Assembly: GCF_002968575.1 (NCBI RefSeq)
Contig: NZ_PVBM01000009.1
Location: 62,001-126,000 of the forward strand
Length of the DNA: 64,000 nucleotides
Source of the DNA: Neorhizobium huautlense
Lineage (GTDB): Bacteria > Pseudomonadota > Alphaproteobacteria > Rhizobiales > Rhizobiaceae
Direction of reading: 5' to 3'
In this document: positions 36,849 to 46,727 of the stretch, in pieces
How the letters are laid out: the number at the start of each line of letters is the position of its first letter
How positions within the stretch are numbered: position 1 is the first letter of the stretch
Position numbers and translations under genes: made by a program
Notes under the pieces: generated by a model
What the model was told of the DNA's origin: nothing
Databases searched by the model: none
What the model saw: only the letters and a program-made list of their open reading frames with translations

Positions 36849-38767
36849 CACGCCGCCTTCGGTTCGACGAACATGCGGCCCTTCATTTCCATGTGCATGG
36901 CATGGCAGAACCAGGAGCAGTAATACCACCAGACGCCTGGCTTGGTGGCCTTGAACGTGACGGAAGCGGTAGCCTGCGGGCCGATCTCCATATTGATGCC
37001 GTAGTTGATGATGGCGAAGCCGTGGGTCAGATCCTCCACCTCGTCGATGTTGGTGACATAGACGGTCACTTCATCGCCTTGCTTCACGGAAAAAGTCTCC
37101 AGGCCGAATGCCGGCGCTGACGACGTCATGTACACCCGGACCTTGTTGCCGTCGCGGATGACTTCGCTGTCCATCATCAGGTCGATGCCATCCGCCTTGG
37201 CCTGGGCCACGGCATCTGCGAAGAACGGGTCGTCGCGCTTCCAGACATGCACCGGATTGATCTTCGAAGCGTGGACGATCGTGGCGTCATGCGGCTCTGC
37301 AAAGGAGGGGCCGTCGTGAACGATGACCATCTCGTCGCCGGAGATGTCGATCAGCTGATCATTTTCCGGCTTCAGAGGACCGACGTTCAGATAGCGGTCC
37401 TTGGAGAATTTATTGAGGGAGATAAGCCACTTGCCATCCGCGTCCTTGGTCTGACCCATCGAGGTATGGTTGTGGCCCGGCTGGTAGTGGACGTCGAGTT
37501 TCTGGCGGATCGGATTGACTTTTTCGCCTGCGTAGGCGCGCTTCGCGTCCTCGATGTTCCACTTGCAGACCTGGCTGTCGAGGAAGAGCGTGGTATAGGC
37601 ATTGCCCTTGCCGTCATAGGCTGTGTGCAGCGGGCCGAGGCCCAGTTCCGGCTCGGCCACAACGCAGTCCCGCGGCTTGATCTTGTCGTCGAACAGATCA
37701 TCGAACTTGCGAACGTCAAAGACCGTGACGGTTGGGGACAGCTTGCCGTTGGCAACGACATGGATCCCGTCAGGCGCTGTATTGATGCCATGCGGGCTGT
37801 TGGAAATCGGAATGTAGCGGGTAAAGGGCGAACCCTTGCGGCCATCGATCACCGGCACGCCGCCCATTTCCTTGAACTGGCCCTTGGCGACGGCTTCCTC
37901 GATCCGCTTCAGGTTGAAGACCACGACCCAGTCCTGCTCGCTGGACATCATCTGTTCGAGATTGACGCCCTCCTCGGAATTGTAGCAGGTCGCAAATGCA
38001 TATTTGCCCTGATAGTCGCAGTCGACATTGTCGAGGTTGCCGTCGACCATGACCTGCCATGCAACCTTCATGGTTTCGCCATTCACCGCGGTGAAGATCG
38101 CGTGATACTGCTTGTGATCGTCAAGCACCTTGCCATTGTTGGGGATCGGCACACGGTCTTCGCCGTTGCAGAACACATAGCCCGTCTTCGGGTATTTCTG
38201 GACGCGAAGGCCGTGAACGGTGTGCTGGTTCGGCAGCTGGATGATCTTGTCGCACTTCATGACGTCGAGGCGAATACGGCAAACGCGGGTATTGGCCTTG
38301 TCGTTGGCATAGAGATAACGACCATCATAGGTGCCGTCGGTGAATGAAGGATGCGGATGGTGCAGGTCGCCGTTGACATAGGTGCCGCCGAGATCCTTGA
38401 GGAATTCCACGGATTCGGGGAGGAGCCCTTCAGTTAGGATCTTGCGGCTTTCATTGGTCTGTCCCCAACCAGTGGCGCTGCAACGGTTGAACACGGGAAT
38501 GCGCATCAGTTCGCGCATGGAGGGCAGACCGACAACCCGGACCTCGCCCGTCTGGCCGCTGGAGAAGAATGTGTAATATTCGTCCAGTTCACCCGGCTTG
38601 ACCTCGTAGCTGTGGTCGGACGACCCTTGGGCCGCCGCTGGAGTGGCGACGGCGCCTGTCAGGCTGAGCGCGCCTCCGATAGAAGCCGCCCCGGCCGCCG
38701 CGGCAATGGCCGTCGACCCCAGTATCTGACGCCTGTTCAGGCGCATCGGGTTTTCCTCATTAGACAT
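36848..38767 (-). CDS. nosZ: Nitrous-oxide reductase, clade I (Tat-exported)
   Basis: 639 residues with a twin-arginine signal ([10 protein letters not shown], residues 9-18), which marks clade I/typical NosZ. The seven-bladed propeller has the CuZ-site His pairs (for example LHHPHPSF), and the C-terminal cupredoxin domain holds the CuA ligands in C617-x-W619-x-C621-x3-H625-x2-M628. It reduces N2O to N2 in the periplasm. Electrons can come from pseudoazurin (52229-52666) or cytochrome c. GAGG ribosome site before the ATG. Confidence 0.98.
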   Translation of the reverse strand: MSNEENPMRLNRRQILGSTAIAAAAGAASIGGALSLTGAVATPAAAQGSSDHSYEVKPGELDEYYTFFSSGQTGEVRVVGLPSMRELMRIPVFNRCSATGWGQTNESRKILTEGLLPESVEFLKDLGGTYVNGDLHHPHPSFTDGTYDGRYLYANDKANTRVCRIRLDVMKCDKIIQLPNQHTVHGLRVQKYPKTGYVFCNGEDRVPIPNNGKVLDDHKQYHAIFTAVNGETMKVAWQVMVDGNLDNVDCDYQGKYAFATCYNSEEGVNLEQMMSSEQDWVVVFNLKRIEEAVAKGQFKEMGGVPVIDGRKGSPFTRYIPISNSPHGINTAPDGIHVVANGKLSPTVTVFDVRKFDDLFDDKIKPRDCVVAEPELGLGPLHTAYDGKGNAYTTLFLDSQVCKWNIEDAKRAYAGEKVNPIRQKLDVHYQPGHNHTSMGQTKDADGKWLISLNKFSKDRYLNVGPLKPENDQLIDISGDEMVIVHDGPSFAEPHDATIVHASKINPVHVWKRDDPFFADAVAQAKADGIDLMMDSEVIRDGNKVRVYMTSSAPAFGLETFSVKQGDEVTVYVTNIDEVEDLTHGFAIINYGINMEIGPQATASVTFKATKPGVWWYYCSWFCHAMHMEMKGRMFVEPKAA

Positions 38768-38791
38768 AGTAACCTCTCTTAGGCTTGTTGA

Positions 38792-41083
38792 TCACGCAGG
38801 GCTTTCCGACGTTCCGCCGGCCCTGCCGATCGGAGCGCCATTGTGGGTGACAACCGTTTTTGGCGGGGGTTCTCCCCGGGATGCGGGTGTCGAAAGAGCC
38901 ATGAATTTTTCTCGCTTCAGCCGCACCTGGATCATGTGCGGGCAGCGGTGGTCGTCATGGTAGAGTTCCTGACAATGCATGCAGTAGATGCACTCGTTGA
39001 CGTTGATCTGACCTTCCGGATGGATCGACTGAACAGGGCATTCCTTGGCGCAACGCTGGCAGGGCGAGCCGCATTCGGGCCAGCGCTTCAGCCACTCGAA
39101 CATCCGGATGCGCCCGGGAATGGCGAGAGCGGCGCCTAAAGGGCAGAGATACCGGCAGTAGAAGCGCTCGATGAACAGGCCGGCAGCCAGCATGGTCAGA
39201 GCGAAGATGACGAACGGCCATTCGCGGGCGAATTTCAGAATGATCGCAGTCTTGAACGGCTCGACTTCCGAGAACATTTCGGCGAGTGCGACGGAATAGA
39301 GCGACAACCCGAAGAGGCCGAGGAAGATGATGTACTTGATCGGCCACAACCGCTCATGCAGCCCCCAGGGAAGCCGGACCTGCGGAACTTTGAACTTTTG
39401 CGCAACTGTATTGGTCAGTTCCTGGAGGGCTCCGAAGGGGCAGAGCCAGCCGCAGAAGGGGCCTCGACCCCAGAAGAGAAGACCGGCGGCAATCGCCGCC
39501 CACAGGATGAAGATCAGCGGAGCCGACAGGAAAAATTCCCAATTGAAGCCGGTGATCAGCGAATTGACGAAGGTGAGGACATTCACCACCGACAACTGGG
39601 CGTTGGCATACCAGCCGAGCCACACGAGGGTGAACAGGAGATAGCTGCGGCGTATCCATGCAAACAGGGCAGGGCGCTTTACCAGCCAATCCTGGAAGAA
39701 GAAGATCGCGGTAAGGACCAATAGCGCAGCGATCGTGATGCCGATCTTGATGCGGTTCATGTCCCACATCCGCATCCACAACGGCTGTCCCTCTGCGACC
39801 TGCGCGTCCGAAAGGATATCGCTCGCCGGCGTGGCCGCTTGGGGTGCTGCGGCCTGCGCCGGTGCCGGCGGCGCCTCTTTCGTTACGTAGCTGTCCGGTA
39901 GGACATAGGAGAGGTTGTAGGGCAGAATCGATTTGTCCCGGCCTTCGGCGCTGCGTTGCACCAGCATCTGCAGTTCGAACGGCTCGGTCACGTCGAAGGC
40001 AAATTCGGCGGGCACCACGAACAGCGCGATTTCGCGCAGGCGGGGAGCGCCCGCCGCCGCCAGCGCCGGGATGCGGGTGTGATCTCGATCGCGGAACCGC
40101 AGGCCTTGGCCGTCCTGGAGAAGCTCGATGCGGTCGAAAATGCCGCCGCGCACATAACCGGAACCCTTGAAGGAGTAGGCGCCGTCGCCTGCCACCAGGA
40201 TTGCCGACTGCCCCGGCTTCAACTGCGCGGCCAACCGCTCATAGGCGGAATTTCCAAGAAGAGTACGGCCGATCGCCGGGACGCTGACAGGCGCGAGATA
40301 GAGATCGATGAAACGATCGTCCCGGTTCTTCGTTTCCGGCTTGTCCGCTGCAATCGTTTGGCGGGCCGCGCGGAATGCATCGGAGACCTCTCCCACTGTC
40401 ATCCGTAAGCTGCGAACCGATCCGTCGCCCAGAAGTGTCTGCCAATCGCTAGTGGCGGTCCTTGCCAGATCGAGCTTGCGGTTCTCTGCGGAAGGCGCCG
40501 CCGTCGGTGCGAGAGCGACACCGATGCGGTTGGCGCGAATGAGCTGGACTGCCGCACGCGACACGCTGTCGCCCATGACAAGTACCGTGACCGTGGCGCC
40601 GCTGACGATATCGACCTGGGGTGGCCGCTCGGCGCCTGACGCCACGCGGCCCATGTCCTTGTCGATCAGGGCGTTCATGGAAGCAACGACCTTTTCCTCA
40701 GGAATGCCGATCAATACGATCGGCTCCTTGTGGTCAACGAGCTTGAAGCCGCGGATGATGCCCTTCGGATCAATGCCGACGACGATATGGATAGGCTTGC
40801 CCGAATAGCCGATAGAGCTCGTGAAATCGGAGTTGAGGTAGGCGTAGCCGAGCAACTCCTGTCCGCGCAGAACCGGTGCGATCGGCGGCTCGCCAACGGG
40901 ATCGCCAAAGCGATCCGCGCCCTTGAAGAGGTCGTCCGGCCCCACCTTGTTGAGATAGCCGACGAGTGCATCGGCAGCATGGCTGGACGATGTAAACGCC
41001 ATGGCGGAAAAGAGGAAGGCCACCATCGCGATCAGCCAGATCAGAGGCCTGCGACTGCCGCTCGAAATTATGCTCTTTATCAT
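38792..41083 (-). CDS. nosR: NosR, membrane FMN/iron-sulfur regulator and electron donor to NosZ
   Basis: 763 residues. A signal-type helix leads to a periplasmic flavin domain with the ApbE target DIVSGAT (158-164). Then come several membrane helices with two C-x3-CP motifs (FCGWLCPFG and YCRYLCPLG), and a C-terminal 2[4Fe-4S] polyferredoxin with CQRCAKECP and CIYCMHC. NosR is required for nosZ expression and activity. It starts the nos operon; the upstream region holds a Crp/Fnr-type site. Confidence 0.97.
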   Translation of the reverse strand: MIKSIISSGSRRPLIWLIAMVAFLFSAMAFTSSSHAADALVGYLNKVGPDDLFKGADRFGDPVGEPPIAPVLRGQELLGYAYLNSDFTSSIGYSGKPIHIVVGIDPKGIIRGFKLVDHKEPIVLIGIPEEKVVASMNALIDKDMGRVASGAERPPQVDIVSGATVTVLVMGDSVSRAAVQLIRANRIGVALAPTAAPSAENRKLDLARTATSDWQTLLGDGSVRSLRMTVGEVSDAFRAARQTIAADKPETKNRDDRFIDLYLAPVSVPAIGRTLLGNSAYERLAAQLKPGQSAILVAGDGAYSFKGSGYVRGGIFDRIELLQDGQGLRFRDRDHTRIPALAAAGAPRLREIALFVVPAEFAFDVTEPFELQMLVQRSAEGRDKSILPYNLSYVLPDSYVTKEAPPAPAQAAAPQAATPASDILSDAQVAEGQPLWMRMWDMNRIKIGITIAALLVLTAIFFFQDWLVKRPALFAWIRRSYLLFTLVWLGWYANAQLSVVNVLTFVNSLITGFNWEFFLSAPLIFILWAAIAAGLLFWGRGPFCGWLCPFGALQELTNTVAQKFKVPQVRLPWGLHERLWPIKYIIFLGLFGLSLYSVALAEMFSEVEPFKTAIILKFAREWPFVIFALTMLAAGLFIERFYCRYLCPLGAALAIPGRIRMFEWLKRWPECGSPCQRCAKECPVQSIHPEGQINVNECIYCMHCQELYHDDHRCPHMIQVRLKREKFMALSTPASRGEPPPKTVVTHNGAPIGRAGGTSESPA

Positions 41084-41148
41084 CCGCTTCGTTTCGCGAC
41101 GCCTCTATGCTGTTGAAGCCTGTCTATCGAGGGCAACACGGGTGCACT

Positions 41149-41162
41149 TTGTGCTAAGTCAA
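41149..41162. promoter_or_regulatory. Candidate Fnr/NnrR-type site upstream of nosR
   Basis: TTGTGCTAAGTCAA fits the Crp/Fnr-family TTG-N8-CAA frame, with outer half-sites like Fnr boxes and weaker inner bases. It is 72 bp (centre) upstream of the nosR ATG, so class II spacing would place a start site about 30 bp before the gene. The divergent ferritin-like gene starts 77 bp away on the other side. Confidence 0.5.
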
Positions 41163-41238
41163 ACTTTGAGAGGCATCTTTCGCGCAGATTGGCTGGACTT
41201 GGCGGATGCGCGTCAGGAAAGCCGGCGAGGGAGCAAGA

Positions 41239-42075
41239 ATGACAGACGACGGAAAACAACCGTGGCAGATCGAATCGATGCAAGCGCTTCTGTCGATGGC
41301 CCGGGCTCTCGAACAGGAGGCGATCGCCGGATATAGGGCGCTTGCCGAACGCATGAGAAGAGAGCATCGCCCGGATCTTGCTGCTGTCTTCGAAACCTTG
41401 TGTGCGGAGGAAGAGGGGCATCTCGGCAATGTCGATCGATGGATCGAGCAGTCGGCTGTTGCCATTCCGGCGGTGGTTCGCCCCGAGCAGGCAATGTTCG
41501 ACGATGAGGGAGCGAGCATGGTCGCGCCGGAACTTCTCAGCTCATATCGGGCCTTCTCCATGGCGGTACGCAATGAGGAACGCGCCTTTGTGTTCTGGAC
41601 CTATGTCGCGGCGCATGCGCCATCCGACGAGATACGGGAGGCTGCCGAACAGATGGCGCGCGAGGAACTGGGCCATGTGGCAACTCTTCGCCGCGAACGT
41701 CGGCGCGCCTTTCACAATTTGCGCCATGCTGAGGGAATTCCGGCGCGTCCCGGTCTGGCCCAGCTGGAACTGCGCCTTGCAGATCACCTTGAAGCAAAAG
41801 CCAACGAGGTTACACGGGACGAAGCGGAAAGATTGCGCAAGTTGGCGGTGGCGTCGCGGGCACGTAGCGGAGATATCCTCGCTAAGCCCTACGGCAGAAC
41901 CAGCGTGCTGGACAATGCCGCGGAAGGTGCCGACGCCAGGCTTGTCCCGACTTGCGAACTCATCCTCGACGCCTATCTGGATCTCGCGGAGCACGAAAGG
42001 AACGAAGATATGCGCGCGAAGGCGCAGTTCTCGGCCGGAGCTCTCATCGAATGCCTCGTATTCATCCGCGAGTAG
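41239..42075 (+). CDS. Ferritin-like/rubrerythrin-type diiron protein
   Basis: 278 residues from the ATG at 41239 with GGAG 5 nt upstream; the frame open to 41206 is not supported. Two ExxH-containing helices (EEEGH about 57-61 and EELGH about 143-147) plus Glu residues in the partner helices give the full diiron ligand set. No rubredoxin zinc-ribbon is seen. It is divergent from nosR and convergent with the iron-permease operon. It may store or oxidise iron, or reduce peroxide. Confidence 0.8.
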   Translation: MTDDGKQPWQIESMQALLSMARALEQEAIAGYRALAERMRREHRPDLAAVFETLCAEEEGHLGNVDRWIEQSAVAIPAVVRPEQAMFDDEGASMVAPELLSSYRAFSMAVRNEERAFVFWTYVAAHAPSDEIREAAEQMAREELGHVATLRRERRRAFHNLRHAEGIPARPGLAQLELRLADHLEAKANEVTRDEAERLRKLAVASRARSGDILAKPYGRTSVLDNAAEGADARLVPTCELILDAYLDLAEHERNEDMRAKAQFSAGALIECLVFIRE

Positions 42076-42252
42076 ATGAAGGTAGGTATAGGCAGCCGCA
42101 CAGGGCTCGCCACACGCCGATCAAGTTGCCGACGGCCGGCCTTTGATCGAGCCATGAGCCACGCCTCCCTTGACGTGTTTGCAAGTCGATATGTCAGGTC
42201 TGCATGGCGATCGGACGGCGTTGTGTTGGACGGCGGTTCTCATGCTCAAGCT

Positions 42253-44604
42253 CTAGACCGGCTCCCGAGGCGCTACCGGCGTGTTGCTGGCGCGCGTCTC
42301 CAACGCCTTTGTCAGCAGCAGCCAGATTACCGACAGCAGCAGCAGAGCCGCCATACCCGCCTGTGCCAGCAATGCTTCGGCGACAGGATAGAGGCCGAAA
42401 TAGAGCTGCATCCAGGGGCGATCGGGGAACCAAGCCACCGGCGTCGCGGAGAGGAGGGCTGCGGTCTGCAGGCCACGGACCCCACTTCCGATAAGGACGA
42501 TGCTGAGGAGAGCGAGCAGGCATCCCGTTAGCCGAAAGAAGGCCGCGACCGGCAACTTCGCCTCCAGCCCGAGGATGGCATAGGCAACGGCCGCGGCGAG
42601 CAGTCCGCCGATTGCAAGTCCTGCAAGCACCGGTAGGGCTGGGGCATCGAACAGCAAGGCCTCGTAGAACAGAACCGTCTCGAACCCTTCCCGGAAAACG
42701 ACGAGGAAGGACAGTGCAAACAGCGTGAACCAACCGAAATGCCTCACTTTTTCCCCGGTCCTGGCTTGGGTGGCGGCTGCAGTCTTCCTGCGTATTTCGG
42801 CCACCCAATCCCCGACATAGGCTTTGCGGAATATCCAATGGGTCACGTAGACAAGAACCGCTGCCGCGATCAGTGCGGTTGCGCCCTCGAGGAGTTCACG
42901 TTGCAGGGTGCTCATTGCAAACAATTTGCCGACGACCAGCCAGAGTACGAGGGAACCGACGAGCGCAACCGCTACACCGCAGCTCAACGGCCAGCGCCAG
43001 CCTCCTCTCCCGGCGGCCGGCATGCGGTTCGCTTTCAGGGCACCGACCATGCACGCAAGAACCAGCACGGCTTCCAATCCTTCTCGCAGCAGGATGGCAA
43101 GGGATTGCAGGAAGGCGCCGGATGATGAAAGCTGGGTATTCAGCACCTCTTTCGCCTCCTCCGTCGCGCTCTTCATCCGGGCAATGGTTTGCTTCAGCAA
43201 CTCCGGACTGCGGTCGGCAATGATGCGCCCCAGACCCGGTTCAGCGACTCTGCCCTCCCAGAAGCCCGCCTCCATCTTCAGCGCCAGGCTCGGGGCGCGC
43301 GGCATCAGGCGTTGCTCGATGTCGGGATCGAACAGCGCATAGGCTTCCAGCCGTTTCAGTTCGGCTTCCTCCCAGTCGCCAGCCTGAGATACCAGCAGAA
43401 TTTCGTTGAGAATATCCGGCAGCAGCGACAGAGCGGCCTCATGGCCGCCCTGATTCAGCTTCGTCCCATAGAGATCCGCAAGAAGGCTACCCGCCTCGTC
43501 CGCGAGAGATCGCACAACTGTCTCGTCACCCTTGTCCGCGACCAGGGTCTTCATCTGAGCGAGAATTGCAGTAAAGCGCTCGAACGACCCGGGAGACCGG
43601 GCGGCAAGGTCGTAGCCGAGGTCACCGAACAGCATCTCCGCACGGTCGCGAAACAGGCCGGCCTCGAAGTATTCGAAAGGGATGGTGATCTCGCCGTCCC
43701 TCACTCCCTTTTCGTATTCCACCGGAACGAGGCCGATGAAGCGCGCCAGTAGCCGAACACGTCGGTCGAGTTCATCTGCGGACAAGCTGGTCGGCGCATA
43801 GGTGGCAAGGGTCGCCTCGATCTGCGCGACCAACGAGTGAAGGGCCTGCCCGTCGGTCGGCGACGCTTGGGCGAGCCGCGCGAAGGCGTCGCCGAGAATC
43901 CTGCCCTCATCGGGTTCGAGCCGGCTCGCAATATTGTCGGATAGCAGTGCGTAAAGACCGATTGCGCGAGACAGAGCTGCGGATAACTGCACTCCATAGC
44001 CTGTGGCTAGGTGCGACCGCGCTGCGGCGATTGCCTTGCGCAATTCACCCGCATAGATGCCAAGCAGCTCCGCCTCGATGACCTCGCGAGCACGCTCCGC
44101 CTCAATGCGGCCCGCAAGCGCTTCGCGCATGGCGATGCTGGCAGCCGTATCCCGGGATGTGCGCGCATATTCACGAATGTTGAGCCAGGCGGCGGCATCC
44201 TCCATGCGACCTTGCTCTAGGCATGCCAGGGTCGCGCGAAAGGCGCCGTCGAGCATGGCGGTCCAGATTTGTGCACGCGCGGCGGCGGCGTTCACCGAAT
44301 CCCATCGGGAAACAGCCTCGGCAAATGCCGCAACGGCCTCGGCCACACGATGGGCCTCATTGGGTCCCATCCGTTCATAAGCTGCCTCGAGCTGGTTGCT
44401 CCACAGATGGGTGACCCGCTCCAGCCGCTCTTCGACCTCTTTGCGAAGGGCGGCGTCCGGCGTCCGGAACAATCGGCGCTGTATCTGCGCACTTTCCGTC
44501 CTCACCACTTCGGCGTCCTGCCAGGGAACCACCTGCGCCTGCGCTGTCGATCCCAGTATGAGAACAAACACGAGCACGGCGGCGCGGCAGGCATTTTTGA
44601 TCAT
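42253..44604 (-). CDS. FTR1-family iron permease with a long N-terminal periplasmic domain
   Basis: 783 residues. After a signal peptide (ending AQAQ), about 470 residues form a helical extracytoplasmic domain; the last about 285 residues hold seven membrane helices with the two REGxE iron-binding motifs (REGLE near 508 and REGFE near 640) characteristic of Ftr1/EfeU. The long N-terminal part is like other bacterial FTR1 fusions. It is the last gene of a four-gene operon (ATGA overlap with the pentaheme cytochrome). It probably imports iron after redox change by its partners. Confidence 0.9.
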   Translation of the reverse strand: MIKNACRAAVLVFVLILGSTAQAQVVPWQDAEVVRTESAQIQRRLFRTPDAALRKEVEERLERVTHLWSNQLEAAYERMGPNEAHRVAEAVAAFAEAVSRWDSVNAAAARAQIWTAMLDGAFRATLACLEQGRMEDAAAWLNIREYARTSRDTAASIAMREALAGRIEAERAREVIEAELLGIYAGELRKAIAAARSHLATGYGVQLSAALSRAIGLYALLSDNIASRLEPDEGRILGDAFARLAQASPTDGQALHSLVAQIEATLATYAPTSLSADELDRRVRLLARFIGLVPVEYEKGVRDGEITIPFEYFEAGLFRDRAEMLFGDLGYDLAARSPGSFERFTAILAQMKTLVADKGDETVVRSLADEAGSLLADLYGTKLNQGGHEAALSLLPDILNEILLVSQAGDWEEAELKRLEAYALFDPDIEQRLMPRAPSLALKMEAGFWEGRVAEPGLGRIIADRSPELLKQTIARMKSATEEAKEVLNTQLSSSGAFLQSLAILLREGLEAVLVLACMVGALKANRMPAAGRGGWRWPLSCGVAVALVGSLVLWLVVGKLFAMSTLQRELLEGATALIAAAVLVYVTHWIFRKAYVGDWVAEIRRKTAAATQARTGEKVRHFGWFTLFALSFLVVFREGFETVLFYEALLFDAPALPVLAGLAIGGLLAAAVAYAILGLEAKLPVAAFFRLTGCLLALLSIVLIGSGVRGLQTAALLSATPVAWFPDRPWMQLYFGLYPVAEALLAQAGMAALLLLSVIWLLLTKALETRASNTPVAPREPV

Positions 44605-46151
44605 GGTCGGACCTTTTCGGTATCGGGAAGTCTGAATGTAGCGACCGCCAGCTCGAACGGCGGAATGACGAGGTCCGTCTTCAGCGTGTTATAGGTAAAT
44701 TCCTGGGTGGCGACGCGGTACCAGAGCCGCGCCTCCAGCCTGAATGGCCCCTTGGCATCCGGCGGAAGCTGCGTCTCGTAGATGACAGCGTCCTCTCCCT
44801 TCGGCGGCACACCGCGACGTACATGCGAGATGGCGACCGTAACGAACGTGAGATGGTCGGGAATGCGCTTGCCCTCTGCGTCAAGGAAGTCTTCCCGCCA
44901 GATCACGGCCTCCGGATCGGTCTCGCCGCGTTCCGCGTCGAAGGCACCCGAATGATAGATCTCGGCGCCGGTCGAATCCCGGACGACGACTTCCAGCCAC
45001 ATATATTTCTGATCAATCACCCCGGTCGGCAGATTGTGCCCGGCGCCGAGATTTTGTACGGCCACTGCAAAACGCAGATTCCCCTCGGCGACTTCACTCT
45101 TGCGCAGCGCAAGTCCTGCGGCCGAGCGCAACAGCGCCCGTGTAGCCTCGCCCTGCCGGGCAACAAGTTCGGTGTTTCTTGCATCCGAAAGACCAGGCAG
45201 GATTCCTCCCCGCAGGAAGGTGAGCTTGGATCCGAGGCTGGTGTCGAACATCAAGTAGTTCGAGCCGACGAAATTGTGGGCATAGCGCATCGGCTTGCTG
45301 AGATCACCGGCTCGGATCTGCCGCACATAGGCAGCCGGATCCGGCGCCATGTGGCAATCCTGGCAGGTGACATTGTTGCGGCCGTACCAGCTGTCGCGCC
45401 ATTCGCTGAAGGTCGTCTGCACATGCTGCCGGCTCTGCGCCTTCGACATGGAGCCGTCATAGGCCTCGGTGTGGCACGCGCCGCAGAAATCCCCGCTGGC
45501 GATCAACGCGTTGGTCTCTGCTGCACCGTAGGCGCGAGCGTGATCACGCGGCGCAGCCAGGATCATTGGATCGGACACCTGGTCTACCCCGGTATTCACC
45601 GCAAGCGTCAGTGCTCCGTTGCCCTCCTCGGGATCGGCGTGGATCGCCGTATGACACATGACGCAGGTGATGCCCTCGGTTTCCGCATCAGACGGCATGA
45701 CGGATTTGAAACGATTGGTGCGTCCGGCCAGCACCTCGCCCGGCGCATGACAGCCCTCACAGAACCGTGCCTTCTCCACGCCATCCTTATGGAGGTCCTC
45801 GTTGGCTTCAACGGCTCTTTCATAGACCGTATCCCGGCCGGCGATGGCGTGCAGGGACGGCGCCCATTCATCGAACTCGCGCCTGTGGCAGGCCGCGCAC
45901 TCCGCGGCTGACCGGATTTGGCTGGGATCCGCCATCTTGCCATTCTCGGTCTGCACGCGCGACGGCCAGAAGGGCCGCTCACGCCCCGCTTCATCCGGAC
46001 CGAACGGCAACTGATAGAATGGGATGTCTGCGACTTCGACTCCCGGCTCCGGGATTTCAGGGCGCAACAGTTCCGCCCCAGCTAGAAAGACCAGAGCGGA
46101 AAGCATCCCGAGCGCAAGCGGGGGAAGATTGGCCTTGAACTGGTACTTCAT
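44601..46151 (-). CDS. Membrane-anchored pentaheme cytochrome c
   Basis: 516 residues from the ATG at 46151 (ATGA overlap with the upstream cytochrome b gene). A single N-terminal membrane helix (8-26) anchors it; five CXXCH haem sites lie at 85-89, 131-135, 163-167, 223-227 and 263-267, all in the first half. The C-terminal half is haem-free and beta-rich in appearance. In the operon with FTR1 and an imelysin-like protein it would pass electrons between the small cytochrome b and iron. No close known family is evident. Confidence 0.88.
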   Translation of the reverse strand: MKYQFKANLPPLALGMLSALVFLAGAELLRPEIPEPGVEVADIPFYQLPFGPDEAGRERPFWPSRVQTENGKMADPSQIRSAAECAACHRREFDEWAPSLHAIAGRDTVYERAVEANEDLHKDGVEKARFCEGCHAPGEVLAGRTNRFKSVMPSDAETEGITCVMCHTAIHADPEEGNGALTLAVNTGVDQVSDPMILAAPRDHARAYGAAETNALIASGDFCGACHTEAYDGSMSKAQSRQHVQTTFSEWRDSWYGRNNVTCQDCHMAPDPAAYVRQIRAGDLSKPMRYAHNFVGSNYLMFDTSLGSKLTFLRGGILPGLSDARNTELVARQGEATRALLRSAAGLALRKSEVAEGNLRFAVAVQNLGAGHNLPTGVIDQKYMWLEVVVRDSTGAEIYHSGAFDAERGETDPEAVIWREDFLDAEGKRIPDHLTFVTVAISHVRRGVPPKGEDAVIYETQLPPDAKGPFRLEARLWYRVATQEFTYNTLKTDLVIPPFELAVATFRLPDTEKVRP

Positions 46152-46675
46152 GACGCACGCCGTCTCTTTCCGGCCGGTGGTGGCGCCCAGTGCCGCAGCG
46201 TGAGATGGACAATAAGGCCCGCAGCTGCGGCAACCGCGCTCCAGAGATGCAGAAAGGTCAGCACATAAGTCGCCTCGAAGCGCCAGAACCAGAGGCCACC
46301 ACCGAAATGGATCAACGTTGGCAACACCATCATCAGGCCCGTCACGAGGATGACCGCATATTTTGCCAGCAGGATCCAACTGAGCCAGGTGAAACCTGGC
46401 CGTTGGCTCTTCGGCGAGCCGCGCAGTACATGCCCGGCGATCCAGGACAGGAAAACGGCTGCAAAGACCAGACCAAGGATGATGTGGAGCAACAGCACCA
46501 CCTCACCGGCGTTCCAGTTGCGCGCCGCAAGAAATTCGACATGCAACCCCGTGCCGAACAGAAATGCAAACAGCAGGCATAGCGTCAACGCCCGCCGAAG
46601 CCCCGGTCTGCGCGGGCCGTAATCGGTCAGGAGCTGCCGACAGGCCGGCGGGGGAGGGAGGCGGATGTGTTCCAT
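46148..46675 (-). CDS. Small four-helix cytochrome b (b561-like) membrane protein
   Basis: 175 residues from the ATG at 46675, with AGGAAG 7 nt upstream; the frame open to 46780 runs into the imelysin gene. Four membrane helices carry several histidines (GLHVEF, LLHIIL, AGHVLRG, LIHFGGG, FLHLW, VHLTLRH), enough for one or two b haems. It lies between the imelysin-like gene and the pentaheme cytochrome (ATGA overlap), so it likely transfers quinol or inner-membrane electrons to that cytochrome. Confidence 0.8.
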   Translation of the reverse strand: MEHIRLPPPPACRQLLTDYGPRRPGLRRALTLCLLFAFLFGTGLHVEFLAARNWNAGEVVLLLHIILGLVFAAVFLSWIAGHVLRGSPKSQRPGFTWLSWILLAKYAVILVTGLMMVLPTLIHFGGGLWFWRFEATYVLTFLHLWSAVAAAAGLIVHLTLRHWAPPPAGKRRRAS

Positions 46676-46727
46676 CTCATCGCTTCCTGTAGTCGGCCCG
46701 TGGAGGCGGCCGCTCAGTGGAGAAACC

